A stretch of DNA of 64,000 nt from CAXXOK01 sp964640955 (GCA_964640955.1 CAZXJI010000015.1:20416-84415), one strand, 5' to 3'. Positions 42,743 to 51,786 are shown, numbered from the stretch's first letter. The notes: generated by a model not told the origin, from the letters alone. Program-made: numbers and translations.

Positions 42743-43512
42743 ACGGCATACGGGAGGCATTCGACGGCCGCAAGGCGTTCATCGCCTTTCTGACCTGCGG
42801 CGACCCCGACCTTACAACCACCGAAAAGCTGATTCGCACCCTGGACGAGGCGGGCGCGGACATTATCGAGCTGGGAATCCCGTTTTCCGATCCGACGGCG
42901 GAAGGGCCGGTGATCCAGGCGGCCAATGCCCGCGCCCTCGCGGGCGGGGTGACCACGGACGATATCTTCGCCATGGCGCGCCGCGTGCGCCCCTTCGTGC
43001 GCGCACCGCTGATGCTGATGACCTACGCAAACGTCGTGTTTTCCTACGGCACGGAACGCTTCGCGCAAACCGCCGCCGAGGCGGGGATCGCCGGGCTGAT
43101 CCTGCCGGACGTGCCCTACGAGGAAAAGGCGGATTTCGCGCCCGCGTGCAAGGCGCACGGCCTCGCCTTCATTTCGCTGGTCGCGCCGACGTCGGACCAG
43201 CGTATCGCCACGATCGCCAAAGAGGCGGAGGGGTTCGTCTACTGCGTGTCTTCCCTCGGGGTGACGGGCGTGCGCGGCCAAATCACCACCGACGTGGGTG
43301 CCATGGTGCGGCGCATCCGCGCGGTGACGGACGTGCCCGCCGCCGTGGGCTTCGGCATTTCCACCCCGGCGCAGGCGGCGGCCATGGCGAAGCAGGCCGA
43401 CGGGGTGATCGTCGGCTCGGCCATCGTGAGGCTGATCGAGCGGTACGGCCGCGACGCCGCGGGGCCCGTGGGGGAATACGTGCGGGCCATGAAGGCAGCG
43501 CTGAACGGGTAA
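42739..43512 (+). CDS. trpA: Tryptophan synthase alpha chain
   Basis: 257 residues, TIM barrel. Cleaves indole-3-glycerol phosphate and channels indole to TrpB. Catalytic Glu is E44 in IIELGIPFSDP. At the position of the second catalytic acid (Asp60 of E. coli) there is a glutamate (E55, in TAEGPVIQ), a variant found in many Clostridia. The phosphate loop segments GFGISTPAQ and GVIVGSAIV are intact. Last gene of the operon. Confidence 0.97.
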   Translation: MNGIREAFDGRKAFIAFLTCGDPDLTTTEKLIRTLDEAGADIIELGIPFSDPTAEGPVIQAANARALAGGVTTDDIFAMARRVRPFVRAPLMLMTYANVVFSYGTERFAQTAAEAGIAGLILPDVPYEEKADFAPACKAHGLAFISLVAPTSDQRIATIAKEAEGFVYCVSSLGVTGVRGQITTDVGAMVRRIRAVTDVPAAVGFGISTPAQAAAMAKQADGVIVGSAIVRLIERYGRDAAGPVGEYVRAMKAALNG

Positions 43513-43528
43513 GGCCGGCGACCCTAAC

Positions 43529-43566
43529 AAGCGAAAACGACGCCTGGAAGGGCGTCGTTTTCGCTT
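43529..43566. terminator. Terminator after trpA
   Basis: Two perfect 16-base arms (43529-43544 and 43551-43566; core AACGACGCC/GGCGTCGTT) around a 6-base loop. The arms carry the A- and T-runs internally (GAAAA / TTTTC), so it can serve both trpA and the converging glycosidase gene. Confidence 0.85.
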
Positions 43567-43580
43567 ACAAAGCTCTTTTG

Positions 43581-45362
43581 TTATTTCAGCGCCCGGTACA
43601 GCGCGTAGGCCAGAAAGCCCGCGCAGGTCGCGAACGCCTCGCCGGTTTCGCATTCGCCCGTGTGCTCGTTGACGCTCTCGCACGCCAGACCGTTATCCAT
43701 TCGCGTCAGGCGCAGGTGTTCAAGCGCCGTTTTTGCGTGGCCGGAAAGCAGGCTGTTGCACAGCGAGAGAATCCACGGATGCGGCGCGTGCAGGCAGCCG
43801 ATCTCCGCGATGGGCGCGTCCGCGAAGGAAAGCGGGTAGGCCCGGTCGCGGATCATGGCGACGGTGTTCTGCCACACCTCGTCGTCCGCTTCGCAGAAGC
43901 CGTAAAACGGCAACAGCTGCAGGCTTCCCGGCGGCTCGTCGTAAACGTCGTATCGGCCTTCCAGGTCGACCGACCACGCGAAGAAGCGTTTGCCGTCCTT
44001 CTCCCGCACGCAGTGCTCATACACGGCCGCGCGCACCGCCGCAGCGCGCGTCAGCAGCTCCGGGCGGGAAAGCAAAGCCGCCAGCGCCCGCAGTGCGCGC
44101 CAGACCAGCGCGTTATCGTACGTCAGGTAGGGGTAATTGTGCAGGTCGTCGGTCGGCTGCAGGAAGGTGCGGTACAGTTCGATCTCCGGATGCTTTTTTT
44201 CTTCCAGCGTGCTCAGGATCCGCTCAAGCCCGCTGCGTACCGCGGGCCCGGCCGCGAACGCCGCGTCGCCCGTTTCGCTTGCGTACCGTTCCAGCGCGAT
44301 CACCGGCGCGCACAGCTCATCCAGCTCGAACCCCGGCTCCAGCACCGTGCCGTCCAGGAAGCGGCTGTGCACGCCGAAGTTGCGCCCCTGCCGCGCAAAC
44401 ACGTAGGCGAGCAGTTCCCGCGCGTACGCCGCGTCCGACGAAAGGATGGCCGGGAAGGCCCACAGCAGGCTGTCCCGGTCCCAGTAGGCGGCGCTGACGT
44501 AATAGCGGGAGCTGCGGGAGGTGACCATGCACAGCTCTTCCGTGTCGAAGCACCGCCCCGAGGCGTAGAAGAACGAGAAAAACAGGTTCGTATTCAGCAC
44601 CGTTTCCAGCGCCGGATCGGAAAGGCGCTTTTCCCGTGCGGCCAGCCAGGCGGCGGTGCGCCCGTAAAGCGCGTCGTACCCCTGCCGCAAAAGCTCCTTG
44701 GCCGCCGCCGCCGCCGCGACGCCCTCGTAGCCGAGGCCGAAAAACACGTCCAGCACCGCGCTTTCACCGGGCGCGAGCGACAGGTCCTTATCGATGCTGT
44801 AGCCGTAGCCCTCCGCCGTCCATTCGGCCCCTTGGTCGAACAGGCTGAAGGGCTGCCGATCGCCCACGCAGGGCGCGAACGCGAACAGCGGCAGGCCCGG
44901 CACCTGCTTCCAGATGAACATGCCGTTCCAGCCGGAGCGGATCACCTCGCGGCCCTGCGCAAGCTCCTGCGCCTCGTTGATTTCGTGCAGCGTTCTGTCC
45001 CACCGTCCGCGCAGGCCGAAGCGCACGGACGCATGTTCGCCGCCCGCGTTGACCGCCCTGAGCCGCAGGGCGAAGGCACGTTCGCCGATCGGCGTAAGGT
45101 ACGCGCAGGAGAACTCGATCTCCCCGCACCGGGCCGTAAAGGAAGGAATCCAGCAATGCGCGCGCTCCCATCGCGGCGCAAACGCCTGCGCCTGTCCTTC
45201 GATTTCCAGATACGGGCGCATCAGCCCGTCCGCGCCGTCGCCCCGAAGCTCCAAAAGTCCCTTGTGCCGCATCGTCAGGAAGGAAACGCCCTCCACGGCG
45301 CCGCTTTCCTCCCGGATCGTGGGCAGGGATACGTACTCGTTGCCGGTCACCTGATAAGTCAT
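43581..45362 (-). CDS. Six-hairpin ((alpha/alpha)6-barrel) glycosidase-like protein (operon D)
   Basis: 593 residues from the ATG at 45362, eight bases after AGGGTGA; the ATG two codons earlier is too close to that site. The N-terminal ~240 residues look like a beta-sandwich; the rest is a helical toroid with the pattern SAAYWDRDSLLWAFPAILS, PGFELDELCAPVIALERY, YPYLTYDNALVWRAL and MDNGLACESVNEHTGE. This is the style of GH15/GH65/GH125-type enzymes, and the WDRDS motif is a common substrate-contact site. I cannot assign a family or catalytic pair with confidence. It has no signal peptide. As the last gene after two permeases it probably degrades the imported oligosaccharide. Confidence 0.8.
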   Translation of the reverse strand: MTYQVTGNEYVSLPTIREESGAVEGVSFLTMRHKGLLELRGDGADGLMRPYLEIEGQAQAFAPRWERAHCWIPSFTARCGEIEFSCAYLTPIGERAFALRLRAVNAGGEHASVRFGLRGRWDRTLHEINEAQELAQGREVIRSGWNGMFIWKQVPGLPLFAFAPCVGDRQPFSLFDQGAEWTAEGYGYSIDKDLSLAPGESAVLDVFFGLGYEGVAAAAAAKELLRQGYDALYGRTAAWLAAREKRLSDPALETVLNTNLFFSFFYASGRCFDTEELCMVTSRSSRYYVSAAYWDRDSLLWAFPAILSSDAAYARELLAYVFARQGRNFGVHSRFLDGTVLEPGFELDELCAPVIALERYASETGDAAFAAGPAVRSGLERILSTLEEKKHPEIELYRTFLQPTDDLHNYPYLTYDNALVWRALRALAALLSRPELLTRAAAVRAAVYEHCVREKDGKRFFAWSVDLEGRYDVYDEPPGSLQLLPFYGFCEADDEVWQNTVAMIRDRAYPLSFADAPIAEIGCLHAPHPWILSLCNSLLSGHAKTALEHLRLTRMDNGLACESVNEHTGECETGEAFATCAGFLAYALYRALK

Positions 45363-45399
45363 CGTCATTCACCCTGTCTGCGTTACTTTTTGAGGCCTG

Positions 45400-46245
45400 C
45401 TACGCCTTTACGGAGCCTTCCGTAAGCCCGGATACCACGAACTGCTTCTGGAACAGGATGAACAGAAGGATCATCGGAATCTGCGCCAGGATCGAGGCGG
45501 CGAAAATCCACTCCCACCGGGTGGCGTGCGCGCCTTTCAGGGACTGGATCATCACCGGCAGGGTGATGTTGTGCTGCACGCCGCCCAGCACGACCTTGGC
45601 CGAAAAGAATTCCTCCCACGTGCCCTGCAGGCAGAAGATCATCAGCGTCCCGATGGCGGGCAGCGCCAGGGGCAGCATAACGCGGAAGAACGTCGTCATA
45701 TGCCCGCCGCCGTCGATGCGCACGGCCTCCTCCAGTTCCTTGGGCAGGGCCGCCATGTGGCCACGCAGGAAGAAGGTGTTGCCGCAGATGCCCGCACCCA
45801 CGTACAAAAGGATCAGCCCCGCCTTGGTGCCGATCAGCCCGCTGGCCGTACCGCCGATGCCCTGCAGGATCAAAAACTGGGGAATGATGCCCAGGAACCC
45901 CGGCAGCATCAGCGTGCCCAGATAGATGCGGAAAAGCACTTCGCGCCCCCAGAAATCGATGCGGGCGAAGCCGTAGGCCGACAGCGAGGAGATGAGCACG
46001 GTGAAAACCGCCGTGCACACGGTGATGATCAGGCTGTTAGCGGCGGCGCGGGGCAGATCGGATTTGGAAAGCACGTATTCGTACGCCGCAAAGTCGATGC
46101 GCGTGGGGAGGATGCGGGGCGGGTTGGGCAGAACGTAGCTGAACTCCTCAAAGGAGTTGCTGACCATAAAAAGGAACGGGAGGATGAAAATCGCCGCCGA
46201 AAGCACGAGGAACAGCCACAGGGGAAGCCTGCGCAGCCATCTCAT
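45400..46245 (-). CDS. Carbohydrate ABC permease, MalG type (operon D)
   Basis: 281 residues, six helices, EAA loop EEAVRIDGGGHMTTFFRVML, C-terminus VVSGLTEGSVKA. The ATG overlaps the stop of the MalF-type partner (ATGA). Likely substrate, from the flanking GH66 enzyme, is isomalto-oligosaccharide. Confidence 0.94.
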   Translation of the reverse strand: MRWLRRLPLWLFLVLSAAIFILPFLFMVSNSFEEFSYVLPNPPRILPTRIDFAAYEYVLSKSDLPRAAANSLIITVCTAVFTVLISSLSAYGFARIDFWGREVLFRIYLGTLMLPGFLGIIPQFLILQGIGGTASGLIGTKAGLILLYVGAGICGNTFFLRGHMAALPKELEEAVRIDGGGHMTTFFRVMLPLALPAIGTLMIFCLQGTWEEFFSAKVVLGGVQHNITLPVMIQSLKGAHATRWEWIFAASILAQIPMILLFILFQKQFVVSGLTEGSVKA

Positions 46246-47198
46246 TCCGTTTTCCCCCCTTTGGTGCCGAACACCTTGTTCAAAACCACGGTGGTCACCA
46301 GCACCAGCAGTGCCGTAAGCACGCCGATGGCCGCGCCCTGGCCGAACTCGAACAGGTTGAAGCTTTTATCGTAAAGCAGGTATTGCAGCACGCTCGTGGT
46401 GCCGCGCGGGTCGCCGCTGGTTAGCATCAGCACCTGAATGAACACGTTGAAGGAACCGATGATCATGTTGACCAGCACGAAAAAGGTGGTGCTTTTTAAG
46501 AGCGGCACCGTAATGTAGCGCAGCTGCTGGGCCTTGCCTGCGCCCTCGATGCTCCCGGCCTCGTAGAGGTCCGCGGGGATGCCCTGCAGCCCCGCCAGGT
46601 AGATGATCATCGCCCAGCCGATGTTCTTCCAGATGCCCAACAGCCAGATGACCAGGTTGCCCGTCCAGGTGCGCTGGAGCCAGGGCACGTAGGCGGGCAG
46701 CAGGCCGAAAACGTCCTTGAGCAGGTAGTTCATCAGCCCCGCGCCGCCGGCGTTGAACATATAGGCGAACACGTTGCCCACGATCACCCAGCTGGTGATG
46801 ACGGGCAGGTAGAAGCACGTGCGGAAAAATACGCGCCCGCGCCGCAGGCCGTTGAGAATGACCGCAAACACCAGGCCGAAGAAAATGATGAACGGCGTGG
46901 TGATGAATGCGTAGAGGAAATTGTTGCGGATAGCCAGCCACAGCCGGTCGCCGCGTTCGGTGAAGAGCGCTACGTAGTTGTCCAGGCCGATCCAGCTCAT
47001 GGTGCGCTGGACGATCTGATAATTGGAAAAGCTGATGCGGATATTGAAAAACATGGGGTAGAGCACGAAAACGCACGCCAGCACAAGGCCGGGAAGCACG
47101 AAGGGCGCGGCGGGCCCCAGGTTGCGCAGGCGTCGCCGCCGGAGCAGCGTACGCTCCCGCCGGTTTGCCGCGCGGATATCGAAGGGAATCTGCGTCAT
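46242..47198 (-). CDS. Carbohydrate ABC permease, MalF type (operon D)
   Basis: 318 residues with a basic N-terminal tail (RRERTLLRRRRLRN) before six helices, and EAA loop YEAGSIEGAGKAQQLRYITV. GGAGGCGCAAGA lies upstream of the ATG at 47198. Pairs with the MalG-type subunit. Confidence 0.94.
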   Translation of the reverse strand: MTQIPFDIRAANRRERTLLRRRRLRNLGPAAPFVLPGLVLACVFVLYPMFFNIRISFSNYQIVQRTMSWIGLDNYVALFTERGDRLWLAIRNNFLYAFITTPFIIFFGLVFAVILNGLRRGRVFFRTCFYLPVITSWVIVGNVFAYMFNAGGAGLMNYLLKDVFGLLPAYVPWLQRTWTGNLVIWLLGIWKNIGWAMIIYLAGLQGIPADLYEAGSIEGAGKAQQLRYITVPLLKSTTFFVLVNMIIGSFNVFIQVLMLTSGDPRGTTSVLQYLLYDKSFNLFEFGQGAAIGVLTALLVLVTTVVLNKVFGTKGGKTE

Positions 47199-47248
47199 TC
47201 TTGCGCCTCCTTGGTCGTCGGTCCGACGTCGTCTCCGGCTTAAGGTTC

Positions 47249-47332
47249 GCCGTCGACCCGCGGAGATTCCTTCACGGGTCGACGGCCGGAAAAGAGGCTT
47301 GCGGAACCACCGATTGCCGGCGACTCCGCAAG
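47249..47332 (-). terminator. Two hairpins after the SBP gene (operon D)
   Basis: GCCGTCGACCCG (47249-47260) pairs with CGGGTCGACGGC (47275-47286), 12 bp. CTTGCGGA (47298-47305) pairs with TCCGCAAG (47325-47332), 8 bp. They fill the 149-base gap between SBP and permease genes. No T-run is evident. Confidence 0.55.
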
Positions 47333-47347
47333 CGCGCGGGTCGGAGG

Positions 47348-48544
47348 TTATTTCACCAGTTCCGCGTCAATCTGCTGCGCGGCGTCCGTAAGCGTCGCCT
47401 GGATGTCCGCGCCTTCCACGAAGATCATGGTCATCGCGTCTTTCCAAATCTGCTCGACAGTCGAGGACTGCGGGGTGGGAATGCGGCTCTGCGCCGTTTC
47501 CAGCTGCTTCATGTACACGCTCCACTTGGGATCGTTCTGCACAGCCTCGCTGTTTACGCAGCTCTTGAGGGTGGGAATCACGCCGACCTCCAGCAGCTTC
47601 AACTGCACTTCCTCGGTCAGCATGAACTGCACGAAGCGGAACGCGGCCTCCTGCTTGGTGCTGCCGGAGAAGATGACGATGTTCTCGCCGCCGACGACGG
47701 AGGTGGTTTTGCCGTTCACGGTGGGGATCGCCGCGGGCACGATGGTATCGGAGAACGGATACCACGGGCCTTCGAAGAACATGGCGTACTCGGAGTTGAT
47801 GCCGTCCCACGCGTCGGACGTGCCGTCCACGTCGCGGATGGTGAACACGCCGTCGTCGTGCATCTGCTTGATGGCCGCGACGGCCGCCACGCTCTGCGCG
47901 CTGTCCAGATAGCCGGTCGCCTGGGTGTAACCGTCGTCGGTCAGCACGCCGCCGAACAGCCAGAAGTAGGGGTACATGTCCCAGTCGCCCAGGCCGGAAA
48001 CGTTGAGCTTGTACTGTCCGGGCGCCTTTTCCTTACAGGCGGCGATGAACTCCTCCATCGTGGCGGGCGCGCCGTCGAAGCCCAGTTCCTTCATCAGGTC
48101 CAGGTTGACGACCGCCGCCTTGCAGTTGGTGTTCAGCGGCAGGCCGTAGTAGTGGCCGTTCCACAGGTTGGTGGACATGGGCCCGTCCAGCACCGCGTCC
48201 TTGAGCGCCTCGAAACCCTCGAAGCTGTCCATGGGCACGATGCCGCCGAGCTTGGCATAGGCGCTGGTGTAGGTAATGTCCACGCGCGCCACGTCCGGCA
48301 CGACGCCGGTGCCCAGCGCCGTAACCAGCATCTGGTTGAAGTCGCCGCTCTGGCGTACGGCTTCGACCTTGATGTCGGGGTTGGCCGCCTCGAACATCGG
48401 GATGATGACGTCCTCCAGGACGGGCGTTTCCGAATCGCCGTAGGTGTGCCAGAAGGTGATGGTCGTCACGTCGTCCGCGACGGCGAAGGAGCACAGGCCC
48501 ATGACCATCAGGAGAGAAAGCAGCAGGGCAACGAGCTTTTTCAT
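47348..48544 (-). CDS. Extracellular sugar-binding protein, family 1 (operon D)
   Basis: 398 residues from the ATG at 48544, eight bases after GGAGG. Signal peptide MKKLVALLLSLLMVMGLC..., cleaved after SFAVA, no lipobox. Family segments TITFWHTYGDSETPVLED, VVPDVARVDITYTSAYAKL, YAMFFEGPWYPFSDTI and KQEAAFRFVQFMLTEEV. Lies 25 bases after the GH66 gene. Its overall likeness to the operon A binder suggests alpha-glucan-type substrates. Confidence 0.94.
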   Translation of the reverse strand: MKKLVALLLSLLMVMGLCSFAVADDVTTITFWHTYGDSETPVLEDVIIPMFEAANPDIKVEAVRQSGDFNQMLVTALGTGVVPDVARVDITYTSAYAKLGGIVPMDSFEGFEALKDAVLDGPMSTNLWNGHYYGLPLNTNCKAAVVNLDLMKELGFDGAPATMEEFIAACKEKAPGQYKLNVSGLGDWDMYPYFWLFGGVLTDDGYTQATGYLDSAQSVAAVAAIKQMHDDGVFTIRDVDGTSDAWDGINSEYAMFFEGPWYPFSDTIVPAAIPTVNGKTTSVVGGENIVIFSGSTKQEAAFRFVQFMLTEEVQLKLLEVGVIPTLKSCVNSEAVQNDPKWSVYMKQLETAQSRIPTPQSSTVEQIWKDAMTMIFVEGADIQATLTDAAQQIDAELVK

Positions 48545-48569
48545 GTGGGTTTCCTCCATTTTCTTAAGT

Positions 48570-50288
48570 CTATTCGTTCATGCGCCCTATGCGCAGGAAG
48601 ATCATGTTCCAGTAGGAAAGGGAAGGCATCGTGAAGGTCACGTACCCGCCGCGGCCGTCCCGGCCCGCGGCGAAGGGCAGTTCGGCGGCGGAAAGGTCGT
48701 CCCCGTCGGGCGAGGCGAGGCAGACCGCTTCCACCGGGCCGCGGGGGTAAAGCTTCGTCCTCAGACCGGAAAGCGGCGTAGGCGCGGCTTTCGTCTGCGC
48801 CGTGTCGCGCCAGTCCTCGTCGGTGCCGGTCAGGTTGATGAAGTGGTACGTCTCGTAGCGTTCGTCCGCCGCGGCGAAGCACCACACCGCATCCGCGCAC
48901 CCGTCGCGGCTGACGGGGATGCTTTCGATCTCGGCGCGGCGTTCCACGGGGGCCGGGCCGCCGCGAAGCAGGTTCTGGTACGCCACGGCGAAATCGTACA
49001 GGCGGGTCATGGCCAGGCGCAGGGGTTCGTCCATGCGTTTATGCCGGTCGTCCGGGAAGTATTCGTTGGAAAGCATGCCGTCCCCGTTGCCCAGCTCGAT
49101 GTGCGCGCCGCCCGAAGCGAACAGCACACAGTCGAGTAGCCGCACCGCCGGGGCGTTGAAGCGTTCGGAAGGGTTTCGGTAGTTCACGTAGGCCGCCGCG
49201 ACCAGCGACTTGCCGCCGCTTTGCGCCCATGCGTCCAGCACGGCGCGCCGAAGGGGGGCGTAACGGTCGTACCGTTCCCCGGACGCGTCCTTCTCCCAGG
49301 GCCAGAACTCGGCGTAGAGGACGTCCACGGCGCTCACGTTCACGTTTTCCATGCCCTGCGCGCCCACGGGGTTGAACACGAGGTACTTCGGCCCGATCGC
49401 CTTCTTGGCCGCGTTGAGGAAGGCCGTGTAGCCGTCCTTCACCCGGTGGATGGGCTCGCCGCCTTCGGTATACCCCAGCGGGCCGCCCCGCGCGTCGGTC
49501 ATGCGGCCGCATTCGCCGATGGTGTCGCCGTGCCAGCCGTCGAAATCGAAGGTGCGGAACACCTCGTTTTCTCGGGCGAAGATGTAGCGCTGCCAGCCCG
49601 GATCGAGGAGGTTGAAGTATTGCAGCACGCCGACGTCCCCGAGGGACGCGTCCATGTCGCAGGTGAAGTCCTCCCCGCTTTCCTTCCTGAGCCGCCAGGC
49701 GGGATCCACGCCGGAGCCGTCGGTACCGTAGGTGCGGTTGGCGGCGTATACCATGTTGTAGCCCAGGCAGATCATGCCGCGCGCGTGCGCCGCGGCGATG
49801 CAGCGGACAAGCACCCCACCGTCGATTGCCCGTCCCGACCAGTCCTTCCAGCCGGAAGCGTCCGGCGCGACGGGAATATGGTGGCGGTATTGCCAGTCGT
49901 AAAACTGAAGGCCGTTCAGGTGGTAGCGGGTCAGCTGGGCGATCTTCTTTTCCGCGTCGGCGCCGGCGGTGAAGTCCCACAGGTAGCCGTAGCGGGGGAA
50001 GCGTGTCCAGTCGGAGGAGCAGTCCACGGCGTTGAACGCCGCGGCGAGCACGGACGCGCCGGAGTCGAGCGCTTCCACGCGAACAAGGTAGCCGGTAAAA
50101 TCGTCCCCCGGCACGGGAAGGGCCGCGCTCATGTCCGGCCCCGCGACCGGCAGGGTTTGTGAGGCGACCGTGTCCGTAAGGTGCAGGAGGCTTACGCGCA
50201 GCGCCGCGGCGCCGGCCGGGATGCCGGTTATTGCGCACCGGACGGTTTCCGATGGGCGGTAAACTGCCTTGTTCAGCGTGCACTCCAT
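48570..50288 (-). CDS. GH66 dextranase / cycloisomaltooligosaccharide enzyme-like protein
   Basis: 572 residues. GH66 features: an N-terminal beta domain (~1-90), then a TIM barrel opening with RFPRYGYLWDF, GLQFYDWQYRHH, nucleophile D255 in FDGWHGDTIGECG, and acid/base E327 in LYAEFWPWE, then a C-terminal beta domain. GH66 enzymes act on alpha-1,6-glucans (dextran) by hydrolysis or by making cyclic products. There is no signal peptide, so it is likely cytoplasmic and acts on imported isomalto-oligosaccharides. No CITase-type CBM35 insertion is evident, which favours hydrolase. First gene of operon D, behind a LacI-type operator. Confidence 0.9.
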   Translation of the reverse strand: MECTLNKAVYRPSETVRCAITGIPAGAAALRVSLLHLTDTVASQTLPVAGPDMSAALPVPGDDFTGYLVRVEALDSGASVLAAAFNAVDCSSDWTRFPRYGYLWDFTAGADAEKKIAQLTRYHLNGLQFYDWQYRHHIPVAPDASGWKDWSGRAIDGGVLVRCIAAAHARGMICLGYNMVYAANRTYGTDGSGVDPAWRLRKESGEDFTCDMDASLGDVGVLQYFNLLDPGWQRYIFARENEVFRTFDFDGWHGDTIGECGRMTDARGGPLGYTEGGEPIHRVKDGYTAFLNAAKKAIGPKYLVFNPVGAQGMENVNVSAVDVLYAEFWPWEKDASGERYDRYAPLRRAVLDAWAQSGGKSLVAAAYVNYRNPSERFNAPAVRLLDCVLFASGGAHIELGNGDGMLSNEYFPDDRHKRMDEPLRLAMTRLYDFAVAYQNLLRGGPAPVERRAEIESIPVSRDGCADAVWCFAAADERYETYHFINLTGTDEDWRDTAQTKAAPTPLSGLRTKLYPRGPVEAVCLASPDGDDLSAAELPFAAGRDGRGGYVTFTMPSLSYWNMIFLRIGRMNE

Positions 50289-50402
50289 CCGGTTCGCCTC
50301 CTTCGCGTCCCGCGCGCCCCGGCATGCCGGCGTGCTTCCGGCTGCGTCGAGGGGGTGACGGGGTTATTTGACGGTTGTTGGTTTCATCCTTATTTCAACC
50401 AA

Positions 50403-50431
50403 AGGATACCTAAAGAGCGGCCAAACCGCAA
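50403..50431 (-). promoter_or_regulatory. Candidate promoter of operon D (proximal)
   Basis: Minus strand: TTGCGG (50426-50431), 17-base spacer, TATCCT (50403-50408). A second possible -10 box, TATAAT (50457-50462), lies upstream and would place the LacI operator right at its start site, but has no good -35 box. Which one is used cannot be decided by eye. Confidence 0.4.
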
Positions 50432-50433
50432 TA

Positions 50434-50449
50434 GGTTATGCGCATAACC
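50434..50449. promoter_or_regulatory. LacI-type operator, perfect 16-base palindrome
   Basis: GGTTATGCGCATAACC is fully palindromic with a central CG. It lies between the GH66 gene and the lacI gene at 50591-51628, next to the candidate promoters. A related site occurs in front of lacI itself (51642-51657), so this LacI is the probable binder. Confidence 0.75.
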
Positions 50450-50590
50450 AACAAAAATTATAATAATTTGACGTCTATTTTGGATATGTTCACCTAGAAA
50501 ACATGAAAAGCTTCTCGTTTCGGCCCGCACCGGAGCAAGCGAAGGGTACCGCGCGTGAGCGGCAAGGCTTCCGGTCCGAAGCCTTCGCCC

Positions 50591-51628
50591 TCATTCCCCG
50601 TCCGTTCCGTTCAGCGCCCGCACGCTCTGCCCTTTAATGAGCCTCGTGGGCAGGGTGAGCGAAAACGGGGCTTCCAGCTCGCCGTCGATCACCTCGAACA
50701 GCGTTTTCACCGCCCAGTCCGCCTTTTTGGGCACGCTCTGGTGCACGGTCGTCAGCCGCGGCCGCACGACGCGCGCGAGGATGTTATCGTCAAAACCGGT
50801 CACGGAAATGTCCTTCGGCACGCGCACGCCGTGGTCGTACAGGTATCCCATCGCCTCCACGGCGTAATAGTCGGAAATGAACATCCACGCCGTGTCCAGC
50901 CCGCGGCCCAGGCGCGTTATCAGCCGGTCGTAATCCTCCGGCCTGCGCTTGCGGTCCTTGGAAATGCAAAGATAGCGCGCCTTCGACCACTCGATGCCCG
51001 CCTCGCGGAGCGCCTCGATGTGCCCGGCGAGGCGTTCGGCGTCCAGCCCTTCCAGCGTGGGCAGGTCGCCCACGTAGAGGATGTCGCGGTGCCCCAGCGA
51101 CAAAAGGTGCTGGGTCAGGCCGCGCATACCCTCCCGGTCGGCCAGACCGATGTTGTTGTACTGCTCGCCCTGCTCAAAATAGCAGTCGATGAACACGATG
51201 GGCTTTTGCGTCACCTGCATCAGTTCCCGGCACTGGCCGGCCTGCAGCCCCATCACCACCAGCCCCAGCGCGTTCCACGTCTGGGCGACGCGGTGGATTT
51301 CCGCGGCGCTCTGGGCGGCGCACAGCAGGGTGTAGTAACCGCGCGTGCGGATGGCGTTTTCCAGCGCGCCCAGCATTTCGCTTACGAAGGGGTCCTGCAG
51401 GGCGAGTTTCTCCTCGCGGTTGGGGTAGTTGGTAATGACCCCCACGATCTGGCTGTCGCCCTTGGCGAGCATCCGCGCGCCCATGTTGGGGATGTACTGG
51501 TATCGGTCCAGCTGCTCGCGTATCCGTTGCGCCGTCTCCGGGGACATCTTTTCCAGATGCCCGTGGATCATGTTGGATACCGTGGTCGTGGACACGCCGA
51601 TCGACTCGGCGATCTGCTTGATCGTCAT
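50591..51628 (-). CDS. LacI-family transcriptional regulator (operon D)
   Basis: 345 residues. DNA-binding motif IKQIAESIGVSTTTVSNMIH at residues 3-22, hinge MGARMLAKG, then a two-lobed ligand domain (FIDCYFEQG, RDILYVGDLPTLEG, DISVTGFDDNILARVVRP). The second helix has STTTVSNMIHG, slightly unlike the usual STVSRVLN, so its operator may differ; the two GTTA...TAAC palindromes nearby fit that. It probably represses the dextran operon and itself. Confidence 0.93.
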   Translation of the reverse strand: MTIKQIAESIGVSTTTVSNMIHGHLEKMSPETAQRIREQLDRYQYIPNMGARMLAKGDSQIVGVITNYPNREEKLALQDPFVSEMLGALENAIRTRGYYTLLCAAQSAAEIHRVAQTWNALGLVVMGLQAGQCRELMQVTQKPIVFIDCYFEQGEQYNNIGLADREGMRGLTQHLLSLGHRDILYVGDLPTLEGLDAERLAGHIEALREAGIEWSKARYLCISKDRKRRPEDYDRLITRLGRGLDTAWMFISDYYAVEAMGYLYDHGVRVPKDISVTGFDDNILARVVRPRLTTVHQSVPKKADWAVKTLFEVIDGELEAPFSLTLPTRLIKGQSVRALNGTDGE

Positions 51629-51641
51629 AGGCCCGCCCCTT

Positions 51642-51657
51642 TGTTACGCGTTTAACC
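51642..51657. promoter_or_regulatory. Second LacI-type operator, before lacI
   Basis: TGTTACGCGTTTAACC matches 12 of 16 positions of the palindrome at 50434-50449, keeping GTTA, the central GCG and TAACC. It lies 14 bases upstream of the lacI start codon, so it would give autorepression. Confidence 0.55.
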
Positions 51658-51688
51658 TATCATAGCACAGGCGCGAACGAAAAGAAAG

Positions 51689-51726
51689 CCGCGGGAGGCT
51701 CCCGGATAACCGGGCGCCTCCCGCGG
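51689..51726 (-). terminator. Terminator of operon E
   Basis: CCGCGGGAGGC (51689-51699) pairs with GCCTCCCGCGG (51716-51726), and inside it CCCGG pairs with CCGGG around ATAA. On the minus strand it is followed by CTTTCTTTT. It separates operon E from the lacI gene. Confidence 0.85.
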
Positions 51727-51786
51727 GGGTTGTTCCCCTTAATTCATTTTCTCTGTGGGCGTTTTCCGCTAAACCCGTTTTTCGTC

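Noticed and set aside
42732..45425. 897-codon open frame on the plus strand
   Set aside because: Overlaps trpA in another frame, then is antisense to the six-hairpin glycosidase; crosses the trp terminator.
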